Under the pieces are notes generated by a model, which was not told where the DNA came from, did no database searches, and saw only the letters and a program-made list of their open reading frames with translations. Made by a program: the position numbers and the translations under genes. From Bacillus sp. Marseille-Q3570 (GTDB lineage: Bacteria > Bacillota > Bacilli > Bacillales > Fictibacillaceae), in NCBI RefSeq assembly GCF_946151055.1, contig NZ_CAMGYZ010000001.1, positions 62,001 to 126,000 on the forward strand: 64,000 nucleotides of DNA. The letters are read 5' to 3'. Each line of letters begins with the position of its first letter. Within the stretch, counting starts at the first letter, position 1. This document shows, piece after piece, positions 8,331 to 16,835 of the stretch.

Positions 8331-10391
8331 ATGAATCATCTACAACATCATTCTGATCAGTCAAATACTAAAGAAGCAGATAACTCCGGGCATGCTCATC
8401 TTCATAATGACAACCATGATGGGCAGAGCAACGGTCATGATCACCAGGATCATCACGCCCAAATGGTTGATGATTTCAAAAAAAGGTTTTATATCTCATT
8501 AGGGGTAACAATTCCGATTTTGATCCTATCCCCGATGATCCAGGAGTTTTTGAATTTTCAAATCGATTTCAGTGGTGATATGATTTTGCTTTTCCTCCTT
8601 TCCACATTTGTATTCTTTTATGGAGGATGGCCATTTTTAACCGGAATGGTAGATGAATTTCAAGACAAGAATCCAGGAATGATGACTTTAATCGCCTTAG
8701 CAATTATAGTTGCATATGGATTCAGTTCCCTTGCTGTATTTGGACTAGCTCAAAAGAACTTCTTTTGGGAACTGGCCACGTTAATTGATATTATGCTTCT
8801 CGGACATTGGATAGAGATGAAGTCTGTCATGGGAGCATCCAGAGCTTTAGAAGAGTTAGTGAAAATGATGCCTTCAGAAGCTCACTTGGTTGAAGAGAAT
8901 GGGGACACGAAAGATGTACCTGTATCTGAGCTTGAACAAGGAAATCATGTACTTATAAAACCAGGTGAAAAGGTGCCAGTCGATGGAGTCATCGTAAAAG
9001 GGCAATCCTCCATAGATGAATCCATGCTGACCGGTGAATCCGTTCCAGTTGAAAAGAACCAAGAAGAAAGTGTGATTGGAGGTTCAATCAATGGAGAAGG
9101 ATCCATCACCGTTAAGGTTGAGAAAACTGGAGATGAAAGTTATCTGTCTCAGGTAGTAAATATGGTGAAAGAAGCTCAAGAATCGAAATCAAGGACACAA
9201 GATTTATCCAATAGGGCTGCCAAATGGTTGTTTTATGTTGCTCTGGCCGCAGGTTTTTCTACGATTACCATCTGGCTGTTGATCGGTTATGAATTTTCAT
9301 ACGCTCTAGAAAGAATGGTGACTGTCATGGTAATTGCATGTCCGCACGCTCTTGGACTTGCAGCTCCGCTCGTTGTCGCTAGATCAACAGCCCTTTCAGC
9401 TAAAAAAGGACTGCTTATAAGGAATAGAGCAAGCTTTGAAGGAGCAAGGAACTTAGAAGCGATCGTTTTTGACAAAACCGGGACATTGACTGAAGGGAAA
9501 TTCGGTGTCACAGATATTATTATAGAAAATGATTATACCGAAAATGAGGTTCTTCAGTTGATTGCTTCCCTTGAAAATCAGTCAGAGCATCTAATTGCAA
9601 GAGGGATTGTGGAGGAAGCTAAAAAAAGAGAGATTTCGATAAAACCTCCAGAAGAATTCGAGTATTTGACTGGTAAAGGTCTAGTCGGAAAGGTAGAAGG
9701 TAAAGAAGTGAGCGGAGTAAGCCCAGGCTATATTAAAGAGCACAATATCACCTATAATAATTCAAAATTTGAAAAGATGTCTAGAGAAGGTAAAACAGTG
9801 ATTTTTGTACTGATTGAAAATGAATTAGCCGCGATGATTGCTTTGGCAGATCAGATAAGAGACAGTGCCAAACTTGCAATTGAAAAATTGAAAGAAATGG
9901 ACATCAAATCAATCATGTTGACAGGTGATAATCAAAAAGTTGCGCAATGGGTAGCAGAACAGATAAGTTTAGATGAAATATATGCGGAGGTACTGCCAGA
10001 TCAAAAAGCTGACAAAATAAAAGAAATAAGAGGGAAGGATTTAAAAGTTGCAATGACAGGGGACGGTGTAAATGACGCTCCCGCTCTTGCTAATGCAGAT
10101 CTCGGTATTGCTATAGGTGCGGGTACTGACGTTGCAATGGAAACGGCAGATGTCATCTTAGTGAAAAGTAACCCAGAAGATGTTGTTTCTATCATCGAAC
10201 TATCAAAAGGGACATATCGTAAAATGATCCAAAACCTTTGGTGGGCAGCTGGATATAACATTATTGCCCTCCCACTTGCAGCAGGAATATTATATCCGAT
10301 TGGAATTGTATTAAGCCCAGCAGTGGGAGCAGTATTGATGTCGCTTAGTACAGTTGTCGTTGCAATAAATGCTCAACTCTTTAAAGGATGA
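8331..10391 (+). CDS. copB: CopB-type copper-translocating P1B-ATPase
   Basis: 686-residue heavy-metal ATPase that exports copper across the membrane. A His-rich cytoplasmic N-terminus (about 1-45) replaces CxxC domains. Motifs in order: TGES, the transmembrane CPH triad (C337-P338-H339) typical of the P1B-3/CopB group rather than CPC of CopA, phosphorylation site DKTGT (D381), TGDN, GDGVND. The usual SEHP motif of the nucleotide domain reads SEHL (H420, L421): the proline is lost through a CTA codon. ATG at 8331 follows AAAAAGGAG; an upstream GTG at 8310 lacks a site. No CsoR/CopY regulator is adjacent. Confidence 0.9.
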   Translation: MNHLQHHSDQSNTKEADNSGHAHLHNDNHDGQSNGHDHQDHHAQMVDDFKKRFYISLGVTIPILILSPMIQEFLNFQIDFSGDMILLFLLSTFVFFYGGWPFLTGMVDEFQDKNPGMMTLIALAIIVAYGFSSLAVFGLAQKNFFWELATLIDIMLLGHWIEMKSVMGASRALEELVKMMPSEAHLVEENGDTKDVPVSELEQGNHVLIKPGEKVPVDGVIVKGQSSIDESMLTGESVPVEKNQEESVIGGSINGEGSITVKVEKTGDESYLSQVVNMVKEAQESKSRTQDLSNRAAKWLFYVALAAGFSTITIWLLIGYEFSYALERMVTVMVIACPHALGLAAPLVVARSTALSAKKGLLIRNRASFEGARNLEAIVFDKTGTLTEGKFGVTDIIIENDYTENEVLQLIASLENQSEHLIARGIVEEAKKREISIKPPEEFEYLTGKGLVGKVEGKEVSGVSPGYIKEHNITYNNSKFEKMSREGKTVIFVLIENELAAMIALADQIRDSAKLAIEKLKEMDIKSIMLTGDNQKVAQWVAEQISLDEIYAEVLPDQKADKIKEIRGKDLKVAMTGDGVNDAPALANADLGIAIGAGTDVAMETADVILVKSNPEDVVSIIELSKGTYRKMIQNLWWAAGYNIIALPLAAGILYPIGIVLSPAVGAVLMSLSTVVVAINAQLFKG

Positions 10392-10413
10392 TTAAATCAT
10401 AAGATATTGTAAA

Positions 10414-10443
10414 AGAACTTCTATATTCAGTGGAAGTTTTTTT
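10414..10443 (+). terminator. Terminator after copB
   Basis: AACTTC/GAAGTT hairpin followed by a T7 run. Confidence 0.7.
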
Positions 10444-10525
10444 ATATTCGAAGTCGTTAGAAATGAAGTTCAGAACGTTAATTGATAAACTTGTTTTATT
10501 CCCAATTGAAAAGGAGCGGTTCACC

Positions 10526-11350
10526 TTGCAATATGTGACACTGAATAATGGAGTAAAGATGCCACAGTTAGGCTTTGGGGTGTGGCAGGTTGAAGATGAA
10601 GCAGCAGTTCCAGCAGTGAAAAAAGCACTTGAGGTTGGCTATCGTTCTATTGACACAGCTGCCATCTATGGAAATGAACGAGGAGTAGGAGAGGCACTTA
10701 AACAAAGCGGCATCCCTCGGGAAGAGCTGTTCATCACAACAAAAGTGTGGAACTCGGACCAGGGGTATGAAAATACGCTGCGTGCATTTGATGACAGTCT
10801 TGATAAACTTGGACTTGATTACGTCGATTTATATTTGATTCACTGGCCGACTCCCGAATTTGATGAATATGTGGAAACCTATAAAGCACTGGAAAAGTTG
10901 TACCATGATGGCCGTGTAAAAGCGATTGGCGTCTGTAATTTCGATCAGGATCATTTACAACGTTTGCTAGATGAATGTGAAGTTACACCAGTCCTTAACC
11001 AGATAGAATGTCATCCGTTCTTAGCCCAATACGAACTAAAGGAATTTGGACGTGAAAATGGCATTTATGTAGAAGCTTGGAGCCCGCTCATGCAGGGTGG
11101 AGAAGTATTGAAAAACGAAATGATAGGGGAGTTAGCAAAGAAGTATGACAAGACTCCAGCCCAGGTGATCATTCGCTGGCATTTGCAAAACGATACGATC
11201 GTCATTCCAAAATCCGTGACACCATCCCGTATTGAAGAGAACTTCGATGTATTTGATTTTGAACTTAACCGGGAAGAAATAGATAATATCAATTCATTGG
11301 ATCGCAACAAACGAAAAGGTCCAAAACCAAGTGAAATGAACATGAGGTAA
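10526..11350 (+). CDS. Aldo/keto reductase (YvgN/YtbE type)
   Basis: NADPH-dependent aldo/keto reductase, 274 residues, TIM barrel, reducing aldehydes such as methylglyoxal. Catalytic tetrad visible: Asp in SIDTA, Tyr in AIYGNE, Lys in TTKVW and His in LIHWP; cofactor-binding IPKSVTPSRIEEN near the end. The TTG start at 10526 is chosen because AAAAGGAGCGG lies about eight bases before it and the protein then begins at the normal family position (QYVTLNNGVKMPQLGFG). An ATG at 10430 would add 32 unrelated residues without a site. Confidence 0.88.
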   Translation: MQYVTLNNGVKMPQLGFGVWQVEDEAAVPAVKKALEVGYRSIDTAAIYGNERGVGEALKQSGIPREELFITTKVWNSDQGYENTLRAFDDSLDKLGLDYVDLYLIHWPTPEFDEYVETYKALEKLYHDGRVKAIGVCNFDQDHLQRLLDECEVTPVLNQIECHPFLAQYELKEFGRENGIYVEAWSPLMQGGEVLKNEMIGELAKKYDKTPAQVIIRWHLQNDTIVIPKSVTPSRIEENFDVFDFELNREEIDNINSLDRNKRKGPKPSEMNMR

Positions 11351-11378
11351 TACCCTAAGATGTGTTATACATTCAAAG

Positions 11379-11415
11379 AAAGAACTATCCAAGAGAAAAA
11401 ATGGATAGTTCTTTT
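11379..11415 (+). terminator. Terminator after aldo/keto reductase gene
   Basis: AAAGAACTATCCA pairs with TGGATAGTTCTTT, then Ts. Confidence 0.87.
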
Positions 11416-11505
11416 CAATTTTCAGCTGTTATTCCTGAATTCTGCTCATTTATGTTTTATTTCTAATCAAGTAGATAGGTTAAGCACTACTTATCTAGAA
11501 AGATG

Positions 11506-11532
11506 TGGCACCTTCCAATTTGGAAAGTGCCA
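11506..11532 (-). terminator. Probable terminator of branched-chain aminotransferase gene
   Basis: TGGCACTTTCCA pairs with TGGAAGGTGCCA on the minus strand; the following bases are only moderately U-rich. Confidence 0.6.
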
Positions 11533-11544
11533 TGTTCAAAACTA

Positions 11545-12615
11545 TCATTTTACTTCGACTGTCCATTCGTTGCGGTCTTCAAGCTTTCCAGTTTGGATAC
11601 CTGTGATTGTATCATACAACTTCTGAGATAACTCACCTATTTCGTGATTGTTGATCACCATTTTCTTTCCAAGCCAGTTCAATTCTCCGACGGGTGAAAT
11701 GACAGCAGCGGTTCCGGTCCCGAATGCTTCTTCTAGTTCACCATCTTCATGATGCTGGTATAATTCTTCAATGGATATCCTTCTTTCCGTAATCGGAACA
11801 CCCCATTCTTTCAACAACTCAATGACGGACATCCTGGTGATTCCTTGCAGAATGCTACCGTTCAATGCTGGAGTGACAACTTCACCATTTATTTTAAAGA
11901 AGATATTCATGCTCCCGACTTCTTCAATGTACCGCTTTTCGATTCCATCGAGCCAGAGGACATCCGCATTGCCCTCAGTGTACGCTTTCGCTTGAGCCTG
12001 ATAGGCAGAAGAATAATTTCCGGCAGTCTTTGCCATTCCGGTACCACCTTTTACAGCACGGGTGAACTTATCCTCGACAAGGATTTTTACCGGGGTTAAT
12101 CCACCTGAAAAATAAGGTCCGACTGGAGAAAGGAGGATCATGAATTTATACGTTTTAGAAGGAGCGACAGAAAGATTAGGTTCCGTTGCAATGATGAACG
12201 GACGGACATATAGTGAGGTACCTGGCGTTGAGGGTACCCAGTCTTTTTCTAATCTGATCAATTCTTTCAAGTATTCCATTACTTGTTCTTCATCAATCGA
12301 TGGAATGCTTAAACGATCACTGGAACGATTCAGCCGCTCGAAATTTTTCTCTGGACGGAAAAGTAATATACGATCGTCTGCCCGGTAAGCTTTCAACCCT
12401 TCAAATACGGTCTGCCCATAATGGAAAATCATTGCCGCAGGATCCAATGTTAAGGGCTCATAAGGAACGATGCGCGGCTCAAACCAGCCTTTTCCCACTT
12501 CATAATCCATGATGAAAAGGTGGTCAGTAAAGTTTCTGCCGAATCGTATTTCATCGGCTCTCGGCTTTTGCTGCTTATGTGTGCTTTTTACAATGGTTAG
12601 TTCTTGATTCATCAT
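11545..12615 (-). CDS. ilvE: Branched-chain amino acid aminotransferase
   Basis: Fold-type IV PLP aminotransferase, 356 residues, catalysing the last step of Leu/Ile/Val synthesis or the first step of their breakdown, with 2-oxoglutarate. Diagnostic stretches: GQTVFEGLKAYR, RFNRS-like FERLNRSSDRL, GGTGMAKTAGNYSSAY carrying the PLP lysine, EEVGSMNIFF, LNGSILQGITR and EAFGTGTAAVISP. It matches the long B. subtilis IlvK/YwaA type. AAAGGAG precedes the ATG pair. Monocistronic; no T-box was seen upstream. Confidence 0.94.
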   Translation of the reverse strand: MMNQELTIVKSTHKQQKPRADEIRFGRNFTDHLFIMDYEVGKGWFEPRIVPYEPLTLDPAAMIFHYGQTVFEGLKAYRADDRILLFRPEKNFERLNRSSDRLSIPSIDEEQVMEYLKELIRLEKDWVPSTPGTSLYVRPFIIATEPNLSVAPSKTYKFMILLSPVGPYFSGGLTPVKILVEDKFTRAVKGGTGMAKTAGNYSSAYQAQAKAYTEGNADVLWLDGIEKRYIEEVGSMNIFFKINGEVVTPALNGSILQGITRMSVIELLKEWGVPITERRISIEELYQHHEDGELEEAFGTGTAAVISPVGELNWLGKKMVINNHEIGELSQKLYDTITGIQTGKLEDRNEWTVEVK

Positions 12616-13024
12616 GAAAAACTCCTTTGTCTTTTTGTTGGGAAGTGGATAGATTATGTTACATTGTACGCAATAACTGTATTTATTTAAAGTGCTAAGT
12701 CACTAAAATGAGAGTAAATTTTGCAGAAACCCCATTTTAAACTCGACTTCATGTTAAAGAATGTTTGCAAATGATTTAGATACATCTTCGTTTTATGTAC
12801 ATTTCCCAGCATTCATTAAACACATATCCCATAATATATGTACATATTTTGCTTTTTATCAACATTTGAGTTTTTTCGACACAACTCTTTAGGTGTTGAA
12901 AATAGGAGTAAAGCCAGGGGTTACCTAGTTCGAATTAGCGAATTCCATCTATATTTGTTTAATGTATCAAAATACGTGGTACAAATTCTTGCAAAACCTC
13001 TAGTCAATAAGAAAGGTGGAGATC
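12616..13024. other. Divergent intergenic region, no gene
   Basis: About 400 AT-rich bases between the aminotransferase and lipoprotein genes. It must carry both promoters. AAATTTTGCAGAAAC at about 12716 is only distantly like a CodY box, and no T-box or riboswitch consensus was found. The open frame at 12838-13104 has no site and overlaps the lipoprotein start. Confidence 0.6.
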
Positions 13025-13492
13025 ATGAAACGACTTCAATTATTCAGTTTCATTCTAGTCCTTGGCCTATTCCTTGGAGCTTGTGGATCAGAAGAGAACC
13101 CTGAAAACAACAATGACTCGGAGCAAAGCCAAAATGAAAGTGGCGAAAAAGAAGAGAAAAAAAGCGAAGACAGAGAACCTGATAAGAAGTTGAGCTCTGA
13201 GGTTGAAAACTTCATCGGTACTGTAGAATCCATGGAATCTACACTTGATCAATCCTCTGATGATATCAAAAAAATAAATGAAAACGGAAAGACAATTGAG
13301 GAAGAATGGGATCTGATCGAAAAGACAGTTGAAGAAAAGCATCCAGAACATTATGAAAAGGTCGAAGAAAGCTTGTATCCCCTTATTAATGAATCACAAA
13401 AGGATAAACCCGATGTTGAAAAAGTGAAAGAACTCACTCAATCATCCATAGACAGTTTAAAAGAATTACAACAAAGTGTTGATGAAGGATAA
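13025..13492 (+). CDS. Predicted lipoprotein of unknown function
   Basis: 155 residues. The signal sequence is MKRLQLFSFILVLGLFLGAC, with lipobox L-G-A-C placing the lipidated cysteine at residue 20, so the protein is anchored on the outer face of the membrane. It continues with an acidic Asn/Glu/Lys-rich linker (about 22-55) and a helical, probably coiled-coil domain (about 60-150). The family is not recognised; it is vaguely like small YkyA-type lipoproteins. ATG at 13025 follows AAAGGTGGAG; an in-frame GTG at 13016 overlaps that site. Confidence 0.8.
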   Translation: MKRLQLFSFILVLGLFLGACGSEENPENNNDSEQSQNESGEKEEKKSEDREPDKKLSSEVENFIGTVESMESTLDQSSDDIKKINENGKTIEEEWDLIEKTVEEKHPEHYEKVEESLYPLINESQKDKPDVEKVKELTQSSIDSLKELQQSVDEG

Positions 13493-13503
13493 ACTGACCA
13501 AAG

Positions 13504-13742
13504 GAGGCTGGGACAAAACTATAACTGCCAACAAAAAGACGAACAATAAAATAGATCGGAGAAAATGAAAGACGAAAAGCGTAGACAACATCCGTAGACT
13601 CCTGCGGGAACAGCACGAGTCGAAGACCCCGCAAGAAAGCAAAGGATGTTGACGAAGCGGAACCTTCATTTATTACCACTGAAGAAAACCCGGACAAATT
13701 GTTCGGGTTTTCTATTGAACAATGTTCATTTGTTCCAGCCTC
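13504..13742. repeat. Long inverted-repeat element of Bacillaceae type
   Basis: Ends are GAGGCTGGGACA and TGTTCCAGCCTC, an inverted pair with one G-U. Inside lie TAGACTCCTGCGGGAACAGC, a phrase I recall as widespread in Bacillus intergenic repeats, and a strong hairpin AAACCCGGACAA/TTGTTCGGGTTT followed by Ts (13686-13712) that would end the upstream lipoprotein transcript. Overlapping open frames on the minus strand are products of the repeat. Confidence 0.78.
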
Positions 13743-13768
13743 TATTTTTTATAACATTAGATAAATAT

Positions 13769-13793
13769 TAAATTTTGTAATTTTCAAAATTTA
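13769..13793. promoter_or_regulatory. Inverted repeat, candidate operator of eutB
   Basis: TAAATTTTG, seven bases, CAAAATTTA: perfect nine-base arms just upstream of a possible promoter (TAGACA near 13796, TATAAT at 13821-13826, spacing 19). Confidence 0.5.
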
Positions 13794-13886
13794 TCTAGAC
13801 AAGTTCATATGGGTAAAAGTTATAATAGTGAAAATAATTCCATTATCAAACAGGGTGAAAACTTATTGTGAAAAGGAGGATAAAGA

Positions 13887-14912
13887 ATGAACCATTTAAC
13901 GAATTCAAGAAAGGAAAAAGGCGAAGTAACCATCATTGATGTATGGGCCGCAAAGAAAAGAATTTCCTCTCTCATTCATAAGACACCGTTACTTGAATCA
14001 CAAATACTGACAGAAAAGTCAGGATGCCCTGTTTATTTAAAACTTGAAAATGTACATAATACAGGATCTTTCAAAGTAAGAGGAGCAGCTAACAAGATAT
14101 TAAGTTTAAATGAAAACGAGAGAAAAAGAGGAGTTGTCACGTTTTCAACAGGAAACCACGGAATGGCTGTAGCTTATGTCGCAAAAAAATTAGGTATTGA
14201 AGCTGTTATATGTATCTCTAAACGTGTACCCAAAGCAAAAGTAGATTCATTGAAAAGACTAGGGGCAAAAATTGAGATTCATGGGGATAGTCAAGATATG
14301 GCAGGAGAGCGTTGCTATGAATTAGAAAGAGAAAAAGGAATGACGGTGATCCCTCCATTTGACGATCCTTATGTCATTGCCGGACAAGGAACCATCGGTC
14401 TGGAACTATTAGAAGAAATCCCAGGGCTGTCAAATGTCATCATCCCACTATCAGGAGGTGGCTTGCTTTCTGGAATCAGCTTGACACTGAAATCAAACGA
14501 CCCCGGTATCAAAATCACTGGCGTTTCGATGGAACATGCTGCGGTCATGTATGAAAGTTTGAAAGCACTGAAGCCTGTCCAGTTGGAAGAACAAAATACA
14601 CTTGCCGATAGTCTGCTAGGCGGGATAGGCCTTGACAACCAATATACATTCCCAATGGTACAGCAATATTTGGATGACCTCATCCTAATACCTGAAGATG
14701 AGATCGCTTACAGCATGGCCTTCATGATGGATAAACACCGCTTGATCATGGAAGGAGCAGCGGCAACAGGTATAGCGGCCCTTGTAGGTGATCATGTTGT
14801 TCAGCAGAATGGTGCGATTGCTGTCATTATCAGTGGTAATAATGTGGATCTATCTGTGCTTCACAATATCATCCAAGATTATAGCAAGAAGGGCGATTCA
14901 AAACACCTCTGA
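13887..14912 (+). CDS. eutB: Hydroxyectoine utilisation dehydratase EutB
   Basis: 341-residue fold-type II PLP enzyme of the threonine dehydratase family, assigned to the EutB branch used in hydroxyectoine breakdown. PLP lysine K63 in NTGSFKVRGA; phosphate-binding LSGGGLLSG near 190; substrate loop STGNHG. No C-terminal ACT domain, unlike biosynthetic IlvA. AAAAGGAGG precedes the ATG. It is followed 25 bases later by the PucR regulator gene and, past a terminator, by eutD and eutC, and this context decides EutB over a catabolic threonine dehydratase. Exact substrate (probably 3-hydroxy-diaminobutyrate) is inferred. Confidence 0.85.
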   Translation: MNHLTNSRKEKGEVTIIDVWAAKKRISSLIHKTPLLESQILTEKSGCPVYLKLENVHNTGSFKVRGAANKILSLNENERKRGVVTFSTGNHGMAVAYVAKKLGIEAVICISKRVPKAKVDSLKRLGAKIEIHGDSQDMAGERCYELEREKGMTVIPPFDDPYVIAGQGTIGLELLEEIPGLSNVIIPLSGGGLLSGISLTLKSNDPGIKITGVSMEHAAVMYESLKALKPVQLEEQNTLADSLLGGIGLDNQYTFPMVQQYLDDLILIPEDEIAYSMAFMMDKHRLIMEGAAATGIAALVGDHVVQQNGAIAVIISGNNVDLSVLHNIIQDYSKKGDSKHL

Positions 14913-14937
14913 AAAAAATAAACTGAGGAGGTAAAAT

Positions 14938-16641
14938 GTGAGCTTGACAGTAAAGGACTTCATAGAACTGGATATCATGGAAAGTGCAAGGGTAAGATCA
15001 GGAAAAGGAATCCTTAGTGAACGCCATGTTCAATGGATTTCAGCTATTGAAATGCCTGTCGAGAATTTTGTCCGTAAAAATGAAGTTGTCCTGAGTACTG
15101 CCATTGGCTGCGGGCAGGATCTTGATTCCTTAAAACAATTTGTACAAGACATCATTGATTCGAAAGCATCTACTCTCGTCATAGCATTAGGACGACACAT
15201 TTTCGATATTCCTCAAGAAGTGATCGAGTTAGCAGAAAAGAGGGATTTCGTCATAGTCGAAATCCCCTGGGAAGTGCGTTTTGCCAATATAGTTGAGGAA
15301 GTAATGGTGATACTGAATGGTATCAACCGCGAAGAACGTCAACAATCAGAGAAAGTCCAGCAAGAACTTTTGAATTTGATTTTACAAGAGAAAGAACTTC
15401 CATATATTTTGAGCTCAATTCAAAGACATATAGGATACCCCATCCTGTTGACGGATGAAGCAGGAGCCATACAGGGGAAAAGTGGCACTTTTGTTGGGTT
15501 GAGTGAAAGAAGAGGAAGAGGATATTTCTTACCTGATGGGATGTCAGCTAATCCAGAAGAACAATTAATCACACACGACCCGATGTTCCAAAAGTTCCAG
15601 GAGTTTGAAATCGATGGCCAATCGGTATTGAGATTACCGATTCTGAAAGTGTCAGGAAGCCCACAAGGATACTTATATGTTTCAATTCCTCCTGATGCCT
15701 CTATTGAATCTTCATTGACGGAATTCAGGGTTCATGTTTTGGATCATGCAGCAACAACGATTGCCCTTTGGCTTGCTCGTAAAAATGCTGTAGAAGATAC
15801 TAAAATGCGTCTCCGGAGTGATTTTGTCCAAGAGCTGGCAAAAGGTGAGTTCCATTCATTAGACCAAGCGAATTCCAGGGCCCAATTACTAGGTTACAAC
15901 CTCAAAGTTCCTTATATTTGTATCGTCGGACTCCCCGAAAATCTGAAAACCCTCTTTGAAAAATGGAAAAAAGAGTATCATTCCTATGAACATTGGTTCA
16001 AAAGCATGATACGTTATATAGAAGAGGAAATCGTCTATGCCGGACAGTCACTGGCTCGGGAAGTAATGATGACCTATCAAGGTGAACATTTGATCATTTA
16101 TATTGAATCAACTGGAGAGGAGATAAGTGAGAACCCTGCGGATTTCTTGGATCTCGTTGATCGACGTTTGCGCAACCTGCTTCCAGGTGTAGTCATTTCA
16201 TGGGGGAGCGGCGACTATCAACATGATTTGAATGGGTTCAAAGAAAGCTATCATCATGCACAAACTGCATTACAAATCGGCAGAAGCAAGAAGGGAATTG
16301 GTCAACGGATGATGTATGAGGATACACGAGTTGACCGTGTACTTCTAAGTATTGCCAAAAATAGTGAAATGAAGCAGATCATCATGTCAACGATCGACCC
16401 TTTAGTAAAGTATGACGAGAAAAGAAACATGGATTTGATAGGGACGTTCAGTACGTATAACCAGTATCAAGGAAATGTAAGTAAAACGTCAAGGGCATTG
16501 AATTTACACAGGCAATCGCTATTATATCGTCTCCGAAAAATTGAAACACTGACCGGGCTTTCTTTGATCGATCCGGATGATTTATTCTTACTGGATTTAA
16601 GTATCAAGACCTGGAAAATCGGCATATCGAAAGACTTTTAA
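14938..16641 (+). CDS. PucR-family transcriptional regulator of ectoine genes
   Basis: 567 residues. The N-terminal PucR-like domain (about 1-125; VLSTAIGCGQD, VALGRHI-like segments) may sense a ligand. The middle contains a GGDEF-like region, and the C-terminus (about 500-560) has the PucR helix-turn-helix NVSKTSRALNLHRQSLLYRL. GTG start at 14938 with GAGGAGG seven bases before it; the overlapping ATG is out of frame and followed at once by TGA. Co-transcribed with eutB. It probably activates the cluster on ectoine-derived inducer; proteobacterial clusters use the MocR-type EnuR instead. Confidence 0.87.
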   Translation: MSLTVKDFIELDIMESARVRSGKGILSERHVQWISAIEMPVENFVRKNEVVLSTAIGCGQDLDSLKQFVQDIIDSKASTLVIALGRHIFDIPQEVIELAEKRDFVIVEIPWEVRFANIVEEVMVILNGINREERQQSEKVQQELLNLILQEKELPYILSSIQRHIGYPILLTDEAGAIQGKSGTFVGLSERRGRGYFLPDGMSANPEEQLITHDPMFQKFQEFEIDGQSVLRLPILKVSGSPQGYLYVSIPPDASIESSLTEFRVHVLDHAATTIALWLARKNAVEDTKMRLRSDFVQELAKGEFHSLDQANSRAQLLGYNLKVPYICIVGLPENLKTLFEKWKKEYHSYEHWFKSMIRYIEEEIVYAGQSLAREVMMTYQGEHLIIYIESTGEEISENPADFLDLVDRRLRNLLPGVVISWGSGDYQHDLNGFKESYHHAQTALQIGRSKKGIGQRMMYEDTRVDRVLLSIAKNSEMKQIIMSTIDPLVKYDEKRNMDLIGTFSTYNQYQGNVSKTSRALNLHRQSLLYRLRKIETLTGLSLIDPDDLFLLDLSIKTWKIGISKDF

Positions 16642-16650
16642 ATATGAATT

Positions 16651-16688
16651 AAAACCTGGATGGAGTTCTGACTCCATCCAGGTTTTTT
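16651..16688 (+). terminator. Terminator after eutB-pucR
   Basis: AAAACCTGGATGGAGT pairs with ACTCCATCCAGGTTTT around TCTG; T6 follows. Confidence 0.92.
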
Positions 16689-16721
16689 CTATTTTGCTAC
16701 AAAATTGACTAAGACAACTTC

Positions 16722-16755
16722 GAAAATTTCATACATTTTTACAGATGAAATTTTC
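16722..16755. promoter_or_regulatory. Perfect 11-bp inverted repeat, candidate operator of the eutD operon
   Basis: GAAAATTTCAT, 12 bases, ATGAAATTTTC; arm centres lie 23 bases apart, about two helical turns. The right arm overlaps the expected -35 region. The AAAATTT core is shared with the inverted repeat before eutB. Confidence 0.62.
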
Positions 16756-16787
16756 ACCTCTTATTCACTATAATGATACAAAATCAT
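16745..16787 (+). promoter_or_regulatory. Promoter of the eutD operon
   Basis: TATAAT at 16769-16774 with a poor -35 (TGAAAT, 17 bases upstream), as expected for an activator-dependent promoter. A small inverted repeat ATGAT-N5-ATCAT at 16773-16787 overlaps the start region. Confidence 0.55.
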
Positions 16788-16835
16788 AATATTCCAAAAA
16801 TTAAAACAACTAATTTGTAAAAGGGGGATGCCCTC

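Noticed and set aside
12712-12732. Possible CodY box before the branched-chain aminotransferase gene
   Set aside because: AAATTTTGCAGAAAC matches only half of AATTTTCWGAAAATT; too weak to annotate.
12838-13104. 88-codon frame upstream of and overlapping the lipoprotein gene
   Set aside because: Overlaps the well-supported signal peptide and lacks a ribosome site.
13466-13697. Two overlapping minus-strand frames after the lipoprotein gene
   Set aside because: They are products of the 240-base inverted-repeat element.
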